NCBI GenBank assembly: GCA_942493045.1
Contig: OW818665.1
Coordinates: forward strand, 3,162,001 to 3,226,000
Length of the DNA stretch: 64,000 nt
Source: Teretinema sp942493045
GTDB lineage: Bacteria; Spirochaetota; Spirochaetia; Treponematales; Treponemataceae
Direction of reading: 5' to 3'
The notes beneath the pieces are model-generated. The model did no database searches. It worked only from the letters and a program-made list of their open reading frames with translations, and was not told the origin of the DNA. Below, in pieces: positions 1 through 7,866 of this stretch. Made by a program: the position numbers and the translations under genes. The first letter of the stretch is position 1. Each line of letters starts with the position of its first letter.

Positions 1-156
1 GCCTCGGTCGGCGGCCTGACGCTGGATCCGGGTGTCTATAATTTTTCCGTCAACTTTTATGGAGCTGGGAATCAGCTCCTCCATCAGCAGGTATTTCATC
101 AATTTGAAGTGCAGGCCCAAAAACTGAATCTCGCGGAGGCTATATGTATACGTTAA
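1..156 (+). CDS. C-terminal end of an unidentified protein (5' end outside window)
   Basis: The first frame is open from base 1 to a TAA at 154-156 and gives 51 residues ending in LNLAEAICIR. The visible part is rich in alternating hydrophobic and polar residues (for example YNFSVNFYGAGNQLL), which suggests beta-strands of an envelope protein. Its last 13 bases overlap the start of the LPP20 lipoprotein gene at 144, so the two are probably translated together. COG3014-type lipoproteins are known to lie beside LPP20 genes in other bacteria, and this could be one, but the fragment is too short to be sure. Confidence 0.6.
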   Translation, partial: ASVGGLTLDPGVYNFSVNFYGAGNQLLHQQVFHQFEVQAQKLNLAEAICIR

Positions 157-1217
157 TTCGCAAACCCTTTCTTTTTATTCTTTTCGCGCTTTTGCTGATC
201 GCCTCGTGCGCTTCCGGACCTTCCTCCGAAGGCGGCGGAAAAACTGCTTCCGGCGCCGAACCGGCCTGGGTAAAAAACCCGCGTACCGCGTTCCCGGAAA
301 ATCAGTATGTTTCGGCGGTCGGTTTCGCTGAAAACCGCGAAAACGCCGAGAAAAACGCCCTGCAGGCCCTGATCCAGATTTTCGGTCAGTCCATTACCGG
401 CGACACCACCGTAAGCTCCCGCTACTCCCAGGCTCTGAAGGGCGGCATGATCGAGAGCAGCGAGGATTCCGCCATCGACCGCAGCATTACTACATCAGTG
501 GAAATGGGTACAGTCGTAGGCGCGGAGATCAAGGATGTCTGGACCGAAGGTCCGCGTAGTGTCTATGCCGTGGCCGTCATGGAAAAAATGAAGGCCATGA
601 TGATCTACAGCGATCTGATCGACAAGAATAACGCGGCCATCACCCGGCTGACCGATATTCCGCTCGCCGAGCGCAGTACACTGGACGCCTATGCCCGCTA
701 CGATATGGCCGTAGAAATCGCCGATACCAACGCTAAATTCCTGAATCTGCTTTCGGTAATCAATCCGGCGATGGCTTCCTCCAAACGCGCCTCGGTGCTG
801 AGCTCCGACCAGTTTAAGATTGAAAAGCTGCGCATCGCCCAGACTATCCCGATTGCCGTCACGGTGGACGGCGATCCCAGCGGCCGGGTTAAGGCCGCCT
901 TCACCGCCGCCATAACCGCCGCCGGCTTTAAAACCGGCGGTAACGACTCGCGCTATCAGTTAACCGCGCAGTATAGTGTTTCCGAAGCCGCTCTGCCGAA
1001 CCAGACCAATAAGTTCGCCCGCTACGCCGTGGACGCCAGGTTGCGGGATGGTCTTACCAATACCGAACTGCTGCCCTACAGCATTACCGGCCGGGAGGGG
1101 CACCTGAATTATTCCGAAGCCGAACAGCGCGCACTGCGGATCGCCGAGCAGAAAATTCGCGAAGATTTCGGCATGAAATTCAGCGCCTTCCTTTCCAATA
1201 TGGGAAGCGTAAAGTAA
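144..1217 (+). CDS. LPP20-family outer-membrane lipoprotein
   Basis: The 357-residue product begins with a hydrophobic signal peptide ending in the lipobox LIASC (Cys22), so it should be lipidated and anchored in the envelope. After a short Gly/Ser linker comes an LPP20-like segment starting at AWVKNPRTAFPENQYVSAVG (about residues 41-60) and continuing through AEKNALQALIQIFGQSI, the pattern in which an N-terminal strand is followed by a helix rich in Ala and Asn. The C-terminal half also carries a repeat of strand-helix pattern ending in a helix SEAEQRALRIAEQKIREDF. The start ATG overlaps the upstream gene and has GGAGG-like purines at 136-139. A terminator follows 29 bases after the stop. 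Function is unknown; some LPP20 relatives affect flagella or cell-wall synthases. Confidence 0.8.
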   Translation: MYTLIRKPFLFILFALLLIASCASGPSSEGGGKTASGAEPAWVKNPRTAFPENQYVSAVGFAENRENAEKNALQALIQIFGQSITGDTTVSSRYSQALKGGMIESSEDSAIDRSITTSVEMGTVVGAEIKDVWTEGPRSVYAVAVMEKMKAMMIYSDLIDKNNAAITRLTDIPLAERSTLDAYARYDMAVEIADTNAKFLNLLSVINPAMASSKRASVLSSDQFKIEKLRIAQTIPIAVTVDGDPSGRVKAAFTAAITAAGFKTGGNDSRYQLTAQYSVSEAALPNQTNKFARYAVDARLRDGLTNTELLPYSITGREGHLNYSEAEQRALRIAEQKIREDFGMKFSAFLSNMGSVK

Positions 1218-1245
1218 GCTGTTCGCCCCGAAAAACTGCAGAAGA

Positions 1246-1290
1246 AAAGCACCCCCGGAAACTGCCGTTCTCGGGGGTGCTTTGTTTTAA
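1246..1290. terminator. Intrinsic terminator between LPP20 gene and mraY (probably bidirectional)
   Basis: A perfect 12-bp stem (1246-1257 with 1272-1283) with a 14-base loop is followed by GTTTTAA on the plus strand. Read on the minus strand the same stem is followed by TTCTTC. It lies between two convergent genes and can end both. Confidence 0.85.
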
Positions 1291-1337
1291 AGAGGTACTC
1301 TCCATGAGCCAGTATCCCTGGCTCTTTGGATTTCTGG

Positions 1338-2396
1338 TCAGCGGATTTTGAAGATCAGTCCGAGCAGGGCCAAGGTGATCAGTACCTGCAGAATCATAAA
1401 CTTCAATAAGACCTGGGTTGGTGACCATTGGCGGTGCTTGCGCATATGGTCATGGAGCGGGAAGCGGATAGTATGGAAGATGCGGATATTGAAGAAGCGC
1501 AGCAGGGCCACCTTAAACAGCCCGGTGCCTCCGTTAACCATGATCATGCCGCTGGTCATCAGCAGCAGGAAGGGGTTTCCGGAAACAAGCACGCAGATGC
1601 CGATAAAGAAACCGAGCGCCCTCGAACCGGCGTCTCCCATCATCACTTTGCTGGGAAAGGCATTGTGCCACAGATACCCCATCAATACCCCGGAAAGTGA
1701 AAATATTATTATCGCCCAGTTGGCCCCGTCTTTAAGGTGAGGAACCAGCAGATATTCGGAAATACGAATGTGGCCGAGCACAAAGTAAAAAATGATACCC
1801 AGGGAAAGCAGGGCCAGCAGTACCAGAGTTCCGGAAAGACCGTCAACTCCATCGGTACAGTTGGTGGCGTTTATGGATATCCAGAGAACTATCGTTGAAA
1901 CCGCTATAAAGACCAGCGGGTGAACGGCGACCTGGGCGGTGATAAAGGGCAGCCAATACAGCGGTTTGCCGTTGAAATAAAGATAAAACAGGGTGACGGA
2001 AGCCGCGACCGAAAGCAGCAGGTCCAGGGCGCCCTTGAGATACTCGCCCCAGGAAATAGTGGAGCGGTCGTCCAGATACCCGGTGAGCATAACTAAGGCC
2101 GTGAGGATCAATACCGCGATCTGGCTCAGGGAAAGCGGGGCGAATAAAAATGACACCAACAGGAAAATACTGATAAAGACAATGCCGGCCCCAGTGGGTT
2201 TGCCCATGGCCGCCTCGGCGCTGACGGAGAATTCCCGCCCGCGGTCTTTGGGTAAAAAACGGTAGGTTTTGGGAAGCAGCCGGACACAGAGCAGAAATCC
2301 GGTGTAAAGCGCCAGGATGATCAGGACCGCGTAGGACCTGAACAGGCGGAAAGGGCCAAAATATTGTTGGAGCAGGGTGGCAATGTAAAACAACAT
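1338..2396 (-). CDS. mraY: MraY, phospho-N-acetylmuramoyl-pentapeptide transferase (variant)
   Basis: This 352-residue polytopic membrane protein should transfer phospho-MurNAc-pentapeptide from UDP to undecaprenyl phosphate, making lipid I on the cytoplasmic face. It has the family hallmarks in order: GKPTGAG (65-71), GYLDDR with catalytic Asp109-Asp110, NATNCTDGVDGL (177-188), NAFPSKVMMGDAGS (245-258) and, near the C terminus, PLHDH (313-317). Most MraY proteins have HHH there; HDH is a variant I believe occurs in some spirochaetes and clostridia. About ten membrane segments are visible. The gene stands alone rather than in a dcw cluster. There is no Shine-Dalgarno sequence and the predicted -10 box ends six bases before the ATG, so the message may be leaderless. 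A WecA-like transferase is the main alternative, but length and motifs fit MraY better. Confidence 0.85.
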   Translation of the reverse strand: MLFYIATLLQQYFGPFRLFRSYAVLIILALYTGFLLCVRLLPKTYRFLPKDRGREFSVSAEAAMGKPTGAGIVFISIFLLVSFLFAPLSLSQIAVLILTALVMLTGYLDDRSTISWGEYLKGALDLLLSVAASVTLFYLYFNGKPLYWLPFITAQVAVHPLVFIAVSTIVLWISINATNCTDGVDGLSGTLVLLALLSLGIIFYFVLGHIRISEYLLVPHLKDGANWAIIIFSLSGVLMGYLWHNAFPSKVMMGDAGSRALGFFIGICVLVSGNPFLLLMTSGMIMVNGGTGLFKVALLRFFNIRIFHTIRFPLHDHMRKHRQWSPTQVLLKFMILQVLITLALLGLIFKIR

Positions 2397-2402
2397 ATCG
2401 CC

Positions 2403-2432
2403 ATTCTATACGCTATCCGGCGAGCTGTGCAA
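2403..2432 (-). promoter_or_regulatory. Sigma70-type promoter of mraY, leaderless geometry
   Basis: On the minus strand TTGCAC (2427-2432), an 18-base spacer and TAGAAT (2403-2408) precede the ATG by only six bases. Transcription would begin at or next to the start codon. Confidence 0.55.
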
Positions 2433-2442
2433 GAAGTTTCGG

Positions 2443-2475
2443 CCAGGGCGTTAATTACCGGATCAGACGCCCTGG
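2443..2475 (-). repeat. Hairpin spanning the ccdA stop codon
   Basis: A perfect 9-bp inverted repeat (2443-2451 and 2467-2475) with a 15-base loop includes the last codons of ccdA in one arm and the stop in the loop. No run of T follows, so it is not a classical terminator but may protect the 3' end or stop transcription weakly. Confidence 0.5.
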
Positions 2476-3293
2476 AAGGTAAGCCAGCGGGACAGGAAAG
2501 CGGCTAGCGGCCGAAACCACTGCGGTCCGGTTTGGGAAAGTTCTTCCAGGGCGTAACCGGCTTTCAGAAAGGCAACGGTAATGTTCTGCAGTCCGCCGGT
2601 CAGTATCATCAGACCGAAGACCAGCAGTAAGAGACCGGAGACGATTTTAACGGCCCGTCCGTGTTTTTTGAAAAAATTCAGGACGGGTTGGGCTTTGTCC
2701 AGAAACAGCCCGGCCAGAATAAAGGGGATTCCCAGACCGGCGGAATACAGCGTCAGCAGCAGCGCGGCTCTGGCGATATTGCCGCTCTGGCCGGCAAAAA
2801 CGAGAATGCCGGAGAGTACCGGCCCGATGCAGGGCGTCCAGCCGGCGGCAAAGGCCATGCCCAGCAGAAAGGCTTTCAGAATACCGGGCGGGGTGCCGGT
2901 TTTGGCCGCGTCAAAACGGGCTTCGCCGCGCAGGAAGGGAATAAAATCAAAGAGGGTATTCAGGGCCAGAATGATTACCAAGGCTCCGGCCGCCCGGTTG
3001 ATGATCAGAGAAGCGGAGCTGCCCAGGAAGCGCATGCCGCCGCCGAAGATGATGGCCAGTAAAACAAAGATGAAGGTGAACCCGGCCACAAAGAACAATG
3101 ATCGTCGTAAAATGAAAAAGCGGCTGACAGTGCCGGTTTTCAGGGCTGCCGCCGACTCTCCCGAAATAAAGGATAAGTAAATCGGTATGAGCGGCAAGAC
3201 ACAGGGGCTGAGAAAGGACAGCAGACCGGCCCCGAGGGCCGCCAGCATGCCGGGCAGCAGGGCCAGACTGTCCAAACTCCCGGTCGGTATCAT
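2463..3293 (-). CDS. ccdA: CcdA-type thiol-disulfide transmembrane protein
   Basis: The 276-residue protein has six or more membrane segments and the two paired motifs of the DsbD-alpha/CcdA family: SFLSPCVLPLIPIY near residue 27 and AAGWTPCIGPVL near residue 150. The two membrane-embedded cysteines pass reducing equivalents from cytoplasmic thioredoxin to partners outside the membrane. Its ATG overlaps the stop of the thioredoxin-like gene upstream (ATGA), so the two are translationally coupled and very likely form one redox pair, with the TlpA-like lipoprotein as the electron acceptor. The N terminus lacks a cleavable signal, as usual for the family. No cytochrome c gene lies nearby, so the substrate could be any oxidised envelope protein. 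Confidence 0.88.
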   Translation of the reverse strand: MIPTGSLDSLALLPGMLAALGAGLLSFLSPCVLPLIPIYLSFISGESAAALKTGTVSRFFILRRSLFFVAGFTFIFVLLAIIFGGGMRFLGSSASLIINRAAGALVIILALNTLFDFIPFLRGEARFDAAKTGTPPGILKAFLLGMAFAAGWTPCIGPVLSGILVFAGQSGNIARAALLLTLYSAGLGIPFILAGLFLDKAQPVLNFFKKHGRAVKIVSGLLLLVFGLMILTGGLQNITVAFLKAGYALEELSQTGPQWFRPLAAFLSRWLTFQGV

Positions 3294-3919
3294 TGGCGGG
3301 CCAGTTCCTGGAGCACGGCTATCAGGGCCGGATCGTCGTATTCCCGGGAACCGACAATCCCGGCTATAATTTTCCCGTCTTTATTGAGGATATAGGTTGA
3401 GGGTATGCCCTGGGAGGCAAACGCCGCCCCGAGACTGCCGTTTTCATCCAGAAATACCGGGAGTGTGTAAGCGTTGTTTTTGATAAACTGAAGTACGGTA
3501 GCCGGCTTTTCACCGGTGCTGATCGCCGCAACACGGAACTGTTCGTCCCGCATGGCCAGATGCAACCTTTCTATGGATGGCATTTCCCGCTTGCATGGCG
3601 GGCACCAGGTGGCCCAGAAATTAAGCAGAGTTATCTTTCCCGCGAAACTGTCGGAGTTGAGCGGCGCTCCGGAGAGGTCAGGCACGGTAAAAGAGGGGAA
3701 GGATACCGGTTCGGGGAATACATAAAAGCCGAGGGCGGTCAGACGCTGCGGTATTCCGCCTTCAGTAGCCGCCGCTGCCGCGCCGGTCGCTGTTATCCCG
3801 GCCTCAGCATTCTCTGTGCCGCTTTCCTCTGCCTGAACCCGAGTCGGTGAACAGGCTGTTAAAACCGCCAAAACGGCGGCCAGTGCAAGGTGCATTTTGA
3901 TGCGCTGATTTGTTTTCAT
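3290..3919 (-). CDS. TlpA/ResA-like thioredoxin-fold lipoprotein
   Basis: The 209-residue product starts with a signal peptide ending in a lipobox (LTAC), so it is probably lipid-anchored outside the cytoplasmic membrane. After a low-complexity Ala/Thr/Glu linker comes a thioredoxin fold with the active site NFWATWCPPCKREMPSIE and the later cis-proline region SQGIPSTYILNKDGKI, typical of TlpA/ResA/AhpC-TSA proteins. It should reduce disulfides in secreted proteins using electrons supplied by CcdA, whose start codon overlaps this stop. A longer frame from GTG at 3967 exists, but the ATG at 3919 places the signal peptide at the true N terminus. No good Shine-Dalgarno sequence is visible; an AACAGGT sits directly against the ATG. 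Confidence 0.85.
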   Translation of the reverse strand: MKTNQRIKMHLALAAVLAVLTACSPTRVQAEESGTENAEAGITATGAAAAATEGGIPQRLTALGFYVFPEPVSFPSFTVPDLSGAPLNSDSFAGKITLLNFWATWCPPCKREMPSIERLHLAMRDEQFRVAAISTGEKPATVLQFIKNNAYTLPVFLDENGSLGAAFASQGIPSTYILNKDGKIIAGIVGSREYDDPALIAVLQELARQ

Positions 3920-3976
3920 ACCTGTTAATATAATGGATGTTGATGAAATTGTCTGTGAGATTATCACACAATCACA

Positions 3977-5608
3977 TCAGTGCTTGAAGTGGCGGGTTCC
4001 GGTAAATACCATGGCAATGCCCAGCCGGTTAGCCGCGTCAATGGATTCCTGGTCGCGCATCGAGCCGCCGGGCTGGACGATAGCCTTGATGCCGTATTTC
4101 GCGGCCATCTCAACGCAGTCGGCAAAGGGGAAGAAGGCGTCGGACACCATTACCGTGGCATGGCCGGCAAAACCGTTTTCCGGATTGGCGGTCACCGCGC
4201 GGGCTCTTTCCAGGGCCTGTTCAGCTGCCCAAATGCGGTTTACCTGGCCGCCGGCGGCGCCGACCGCGATGTGATCCTTGACCGCGACAATGGCGTTGGA
4301 TTTTACAAACAGGGCGACCGTCATGCCGAAGGCCATTTCGGCGCATTCCGCCGCGCTGGGAGCCTTTTCGGTTACCACCTTCCAGTCGCTGAACAGCAGG
4401 TTATCCCGCTCCTGAACCAGTACGCCGCCGTCCACGCTCAGCGTTTCGGTCAGGTTATCCGGCCGTACGGTGGCCTTAACCAGACGCAGATTTTTCTTGG
4501 CGGCGAAGATATCCAGGGCTTCGACGGTAAAGTCCGGAGCCACAATCACTTCCAAAAAGGTTTTAACCATTTCCGCGGCGGCCTCGCCGTCGATAACGGC
4601 ATTACAGCCCACAATGCCGCCGAAGATTGAAACCGGGTCGCAGCGCCAGGCCTTGGTGTAGGCGTCCAGTACGTTAGTCCCGAGGGCCGAACCGCAGGGC
4701 GCGTTATGTTTGAGCGCCACGCAGATAACCGGTTTTTCCGCAGGGAGCGCTGCCGGGAAGGCCGCCGGTAATCTGGCGCGGAAGTCGTCATAGGCGCAGG
4801 CCGCTTTCCAGGCGATATCCAGATCGCGCATGTTATTGTAAGAGAGTTCTTTGCCCTGCAACTGCTTCATGCCGCCAAAGGCTCCGTTGCGGTCGGCCGT
4901 CAGATAGAGGGCGGCCTGCTGGTGGGCGTTTTCGCCGTAGCGCAGACTCTGTTCCTTGCGGTAGGGCACGGTCAGATATTGCGGCCACAGCGGCGAGTTC
5001 TCGGAAACCGGGGCAGCGGCTTCACCGAGCATAAAGCGGGCAACGGCGGAGTCGTAGGCGCCGGTCAGGTTGAATACTTTACCGGCCAGGCGGCGTTTCA
5101 GGTCCATCGGTATTTTCGCGGTATCTTGTTCAGCCGCTTCCAAGGCACTGATTACTTCAGGATAGTCAGAAGCCTCGGTCAGCACCAGCACGTCGGCATG
5201 ATTTTTGGCGGCGGAGCGCAGCATGGTCGGGCCGCCGATATCGATAAATTCGACCGTTTCGTCGAAGCTTAAACCGGCTTGCACTTTTTCAAAAAAGGGA
5301 TAGAGGTTAACGCAGACCAGGTCGATCGGCTCGACATTCAGTTCTTTGATGGTTTTTTGGTGTTCGCTATTAGCGCGGATGGCCAGCAGGCCGGCGTGAA
5401 TTTTGGGGTGCAGGGTTTTGACCCGGCCGTCAAGGCATTCCGGAAAGCCGGTTACGGAGCTGACGTCGATCACTGGAATTCCGGCGTCGGCGAGGTGTTT
5501 TTTTGTTCCGCCGGTGGAAAGTATTTCCCAGTTCTTGGAAACCAGATACTGCGCCAGTTCCAGCACGCCATCTTTATAAAAGACACTGATCAATGCCCGT
5601 TTTTTCAT
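3977..5608 (-). CDS. purH: PurH, bifunctional AICAR transformylase/IMP cyclohydrolase
   Basis: The 543-residue enzyme carries out the last two steps of de novo purine synthesis: formylation of AICAR with 10-formyl-tetrahydrofolate and ring closure to IMP. The N-terminal cyclohydrolase domain starts MKKRALISVFYKDG and includes STGGTKKHL and GRVKTLHPKIHAGLL. The transformylase domain contains RYGENAHQQAALY, VALKHNAPCGSALG with the catalytic Lys-His pair, SDAFFPFAD and the terminal QPGGSMRDQES...TGTRHFKH. I chose the ATG at 5608, preceded by AAGGGGTGG, over an in-frame extension to 5812 that would run into corA and has no homologous look. It has its own promoter, although it follows corA and the purN-M-F-E cluster on the same strand. 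Confidence 0.95.
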   Translation of the reverse strand: MKKRALISVFYKDGVLELAQYLVSKNWEILSTGGTKKHLADAGIPVIDVSSVTGFPECLDGRVKTLHPKIHAGLLAIRANSEHQKTIKELNVEPIDLVCVNLYPFFEKVQAGLSFDETVEFIDIGGPTMLRSAAKNHADVLVLTEASDYPEVISALEAAEQDTAKIPMDLKRRLAGKVFNLTGAYDSAVARFMLGEAAAPVSENSPLWPQYLTVPYRKEQSLRYGENAHQQAALYLTADRNGAFGGMKQLQGKELSYNNMRDLDIAWKAACAYDDFRARLPAAFPAALPAEKPVICVALKHNAPCGSALGTNVLDAYTKAWRCDPVSIFGGIVGCNAVIDGEAAAEMVKTFLEVIVAPDFTVEALDIFAAKKNLRLVKATVRPDNLTETLSVDGGVLVQERDNLLFSDWKVVTEKAPSAAECAEMAFGMTVALFVKSNAIVAVKDHIAVGAAGGQVNRIWAAEQALERARAVTANPENGFAGHATVMVSDAFFPFADCVEMAAKYGIKAIVQPGGSMRDQESIDAANRLGIAMVFTGTRHFKH

Positions 5609-5644
5609 ATTCCACCCCTTTTTAAAGCCACATTCGATGCGCGC

Positions 5645-5674
5645 AGTATAGCAAAAAAAGGGCTGTGGATTCAA
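5645..5674 (-). promoter_or_regulatory. Promoter of purH with extended -10
   Basis: On the minus strand TTGAAT (5669-5674), an 18-base spacer ending in TGC, and TATACT (5645-5650) give an extended -10 promoter. The leader of about 30 bases carries a normal Shine-Dalgarno sequence. Confidence 0.6.
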
Positions 5675-5685
5675 TGGACAGTTTC

Positions 5686-6672
5686 TTACGGGGTGCGTTT
5701 CCGCCGGCCGAATCGCGATCTGGTGCGCCGGATGCGCTCTTTTTTCTTTTTGTCGCTGAGCAGTATCATGGCGGCCAGTGATGAAACTATACTGATGGCC
5801 AGTATCACCCACAGCGCTCCGTAATGTCCCCAGTTTACCATCGGCAGATCAACGTTCATACCGAAAAAACTGGTGATCATGGTCGGGATCATCAATACCA
5901 GCGAAATCACAGTCAGCCGTTTCATGACGATACTCAGGTTGTTGGAGATGACGGAAGCGAAGGCGTCCATCATACCGGAGAGAATGTTGCTGTAGATATC
6001 GGCCATTTCGATAGCCTGGCGGTTGTCGGTGGCGACGTCTTCAAGCCATTCGCGGTCATCCTCATCCAGCTGGATCAATCGGGTTTTCAAGAGTTTTTCG
6101 ATTAACAGCTGGTTGCTTTTAAGGGAGGTCGTAAAGTAGACCAGCGATTTTTCCAGATTCAGCAGCTGTATCAGTTCAAAGTTGCGCACCGAGACCTGCA
6201 GTTCAACCTCAATGGAATTGGAGCGCCGGTTAATTTCCTTTAAGTAACGCAGGAAGATCAGGTCCGCGCGGGCCAGAATGCGCATCACGAAGGCCGGCAG
6301 GTCATTCAGATTCAGCCCGCGTACCCGGTTTTCGGTCAGGTCCGTCAGAACCTCGCAGTCTGACCAGCAGATGGTCACCACCATGTCCGGAAACAGCAGG
6401 ATTCCGAGCGGCACGGTAAAATAGCTGACTTCGTTGGGAGCCACGAAGATCGGCAGGCGCATGATGATCAGGGTGTAGTTTTCCTCACGCTCGACGCGGG
6501 AAAGCTCATCCTGATCCAGAATGTCCATGATGGTTTCGGTATCGACGCCGTATTCAGTTTCCAGGGTGCGGATATCTTCACGGGTGACATTGCGGGCATC
6601 GATCCAGATGCGCTTGTCCGTGCGTTCGCCTTCAATGAGTTTGCGGTTTTCCTGTTTCCAGATTTTTATCAT
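5686..6672 (-). CDS. corA: CorA-family magnesium/divalent cation channel
   Basis: The 328-residue protein has the CorA plan: a long cytoplasmic alpha/beta domain, a long stalk helix region, and two C-terminal membrane segments (about 262-285 and 297-317) separated by the loop that begins with the signature FFGMNVDLP. The GMN motif forms the selectivity filter for Mg2+ (also Co2+ and Ni2+). The tail is strongly basic (KKKKERIRRTRSRFGRRK), as expected for the cytoplasmic end. The start ATG has GGAGG eight bases upstream. The gene is preceded by its own promoter and a possible 25-residue leader peptide, and sits between purN and purH on the same strand. The Mg2+ link to purine synthesis may be coincidental. 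Confidence 0.93.
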   Translation of the reverse strand: MIKIWKQENRKLIEGERTDKRIWIDARNVTREDIRTLETEYGVDTETIMDILDQDELSRVEREENYTLIIMRLPIFVAPNEVSYFTVPLGILLFPDMVVTICWSDCEVLTDLTENRVRGLNLNDLPAFVMRILARADLIFLRYLKEINRRSNSIEVELQVSVRNFELIQLLNLEKSLVYFTTSLKSNQLLIEKLLKTRLIQLDEDDREWLEDVATDNRQAIEMADIYSNILSGMMDAFASVISNNLSIVMKRLTVISLVLMIPTMITSFFGMNVDLPMVNWGHYGALWVILAISIVSSLAAMILLSDKKKKERIRRTRSRFGRRKRTP

Positions 6673-6730
6673 GGAATTCCTCCGGTTCGGTTATTCCCCG
6701 GAAGAGGAAGGGTGCTGGTGCCGATTGGCG

Positions 6731-6808
6731 CTAAAGCAGACTGGATATCCGGGGAGGTTTGGGCTTGGTATGATATTCGTAACTACGACTACCAGGTTCC
6801 GTATCCAT
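6731..6808 (-). CDS. Possible 25-residue leader peptide upstream of corA
   Basis: Between the promoter at 6860-6888 and corA lies an ATG frame of 25 codons whose product is MDTEPGSRSYEYHTKPKPPR followed by ISSLL. It has a GAGGAGG Shine-Dalgarno sequence nine bases before the ATG, better than many genes in the window. It ends 58 bases before the corA start, and the leader after it contains CCTCTTCC, which can pair with the corA GGAGG. Magnesium transporter genes in Salmonella (mgtA, corA) have leader peptides, MgtL being proline-rich, that couple translation to expression. Function here is inferred from position, ribosome-binding site and the KPKPP stretch only; it could be a chance frame. Confidence 0.4.
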   Translation of the reverse strand: MDTEPGSRSYEYHTKPKPPRISSLL

Positions 6809-6859
6809 GGGATACTGCCTCCTCGAATGGTGGATTGACGCGCCAGGGCGCCTTAAATC

Positions 6860-6888
6860 AGAATAGCACAGGGGCCTGCTAATGGCAA
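6860..6888 (-). promoter_or_regulatory. Promoter for the corA leader and corA
   Basis: Minus-strand TTGCCA (6883-6888), a 17-base spacer ending TGC, and TATTCT (6860-6865) form an extended -10 promoter about 45 bases before the leader ORF and about 180 bases before corA, giving corA an unusually long 5' leader for this window. Confidence 0.6.
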
Positions 6889-6937
6889 GGGCGATAATGA
6901 AACAGCAGCAGGCTGATATCGTCTTTTTGAAGGTCAA

Positions 6938-7549
6938 TCAGTCTGTGCTCTGAAGCCGTTCGGCGAGACAGCGTACGCCCTCGACTATGGCGATGTGCTC
7001 TACGGCGTGAATGCGCTGCGCCAGGGAATCGGCGGTGTCGCCAGAAATAACCGGAACGCGCTTTTGCAACAGTATCGAGCCGGTGTCGCAGCCTGCGTCA
7101 ACCAGATGTACCGTGCAGCCGGATTCGGTCTTGCCGGCGGCCAGCACGGCTTCGTGGACATGATGACCCCACATGCCCTCGCCGCCGAAGTCCGGTAATA
7201 GAGCCGGGTGTAGATTGATGATGCGGTTGGCAAACGCGCTGATTACCGGGCCTTGCAGGATGGTCAGGAAGCCGGCCAGTACCATGGCGTCAGCCTGCAT
7301 TGCCTGCGCTAAGTCCAGCACCCGCTGCGACACCGCAAGCCGCTGTTCGGCCTTTGGTTTGCCTTTTGGCGGCAGGGCCAGGGCGATGGGGATACCGGCC
7401 AGACGGGCGCGCTCCAGGGCGTAGCAGCCTTCGCGATCCGCGATAACCATCACAATCTGGTAGCCTGTCCCGTCAGCCGCGTCGATCAGGGCTTGCAGGT
7501 TGGTGCCGCCTCCGGATACGAGTACGGTAATGCGCATTATCTGTTTCAT
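6938..7549 (-). CDS. purN: PurN, phosphoribosylglycinamide formyltransferase
   Basis: The 203-residue enzyme transfers a formyl group from 10-formyl-tetrahydrofolate to GAR, the third step of purine synthesis. It shows the family pattern: MRITVLVSGGGTNLQALIDA at the N terminus, the catalytic region IINLHPALLPDFGGEGMWG with the conserved Asn and His, and TVHLVDAGCDTGSILLQ with the catalytic Asp. The start at 7549 overlaps the stop of the preceding small gene (ATGA), so translation is coupled. An ATG four codons downstream would also give a good N terminus. It is the last gene of the purE-F-M-x-N run before a new promoter for corA. Confidence 0.94.
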   Translation of the reverse strand: MKQIMRITVLVSGGGTNLQALIDAADGTGYQIVMVIADREGCYALERARLAGIPIALALPPKGKPKAEQRLAVSQRVLDLAQAMQADAMVLAGFLTILQGPVISAFANRIINLHPALLPDFGGEGMWGHHVHEAVLAAGKTESGCTVHLVDAGCDTGSILLQKRVPVISGDTADSLAQRIHAVEHIAIVEGVRCLAERLQSTD

Positions 7550-7866
7550 TGTGGCGCCTTTTGAATGGTGTATAAAATCCAGCTGTCCGTTTTGGAGCCG
7601 CTGCGTTCGCGGTACAGCACCATAGTCTCGCCGGTTTCAGTGATAACCTCGTGATAGTGTTTACCGGCGTACTTTTCGGCCGAGCCGCTGCGGCAAGGCC
7701 TGGTGCTGCGCCAATGGCGGAGCTCGGCTTTGACCCGGTAGGTGGCATTACGCCACAGGAAAAGGAGCGGCAGGCCCGGTTCACCGCGCTCCATGGCCGT
7801 GCCGTCGAAACTTCCTTCCATAGCCTTAACCGGCTCGCTGATCAGCGTCAGTTGCGGTTTATTCAA
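7546..7866 (-). CDS. Small uncharacterised protein between purM and purN
   Basis: This 106-residue soluble protein has no signal peptide or membrane segment. It contains LLFLWRNATYRVKAELRHWR and a C-terminal SWILYTIQKAPQ. The arrangement of an Arg/Trp-rich beta stretch, a basic central helix and an aromatic C-terminal strand resembles DUF6504-type proteins, but I am not sure of the family. The gene overlaps purM by eight bases at its start and purN by four at its end, so it is expressed with them. Position suggests a link to purine or folate metabolism, or a nucleic-acid-binding role given the basic charge. This is inference; no catalytic motif is visible. Confidence 0.75.
   Translation of the reverse strand: MNKPQLTLISEPVKAMEGSFDGTAMERGEPGLPLLFLWRNATYRVKAELRHWRSTRPCRSGSAEKYAGKHYHEVITETGETMVLYRERSGSKTDSWILYTIQKAPQ

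Noticed and set aside
3920..3967. Upstream extension of the TlpA-like gene from the GTG at 3967
   Set aside because: It would put 16 polar residues before the signal peptide and destroy it.
5609..5812. N-terminal extension of PurH to 5812
   Set aside because: The added residues overlap corA, include the purH promoter and do not resemble PurH.
6731..6937. 68-residue open frame before corA
   Set aside because: The long form starts upstream of the promoter and has no ribosome-binding site; only the 25-residue part from 6808 is kept as a possible leader peptide.
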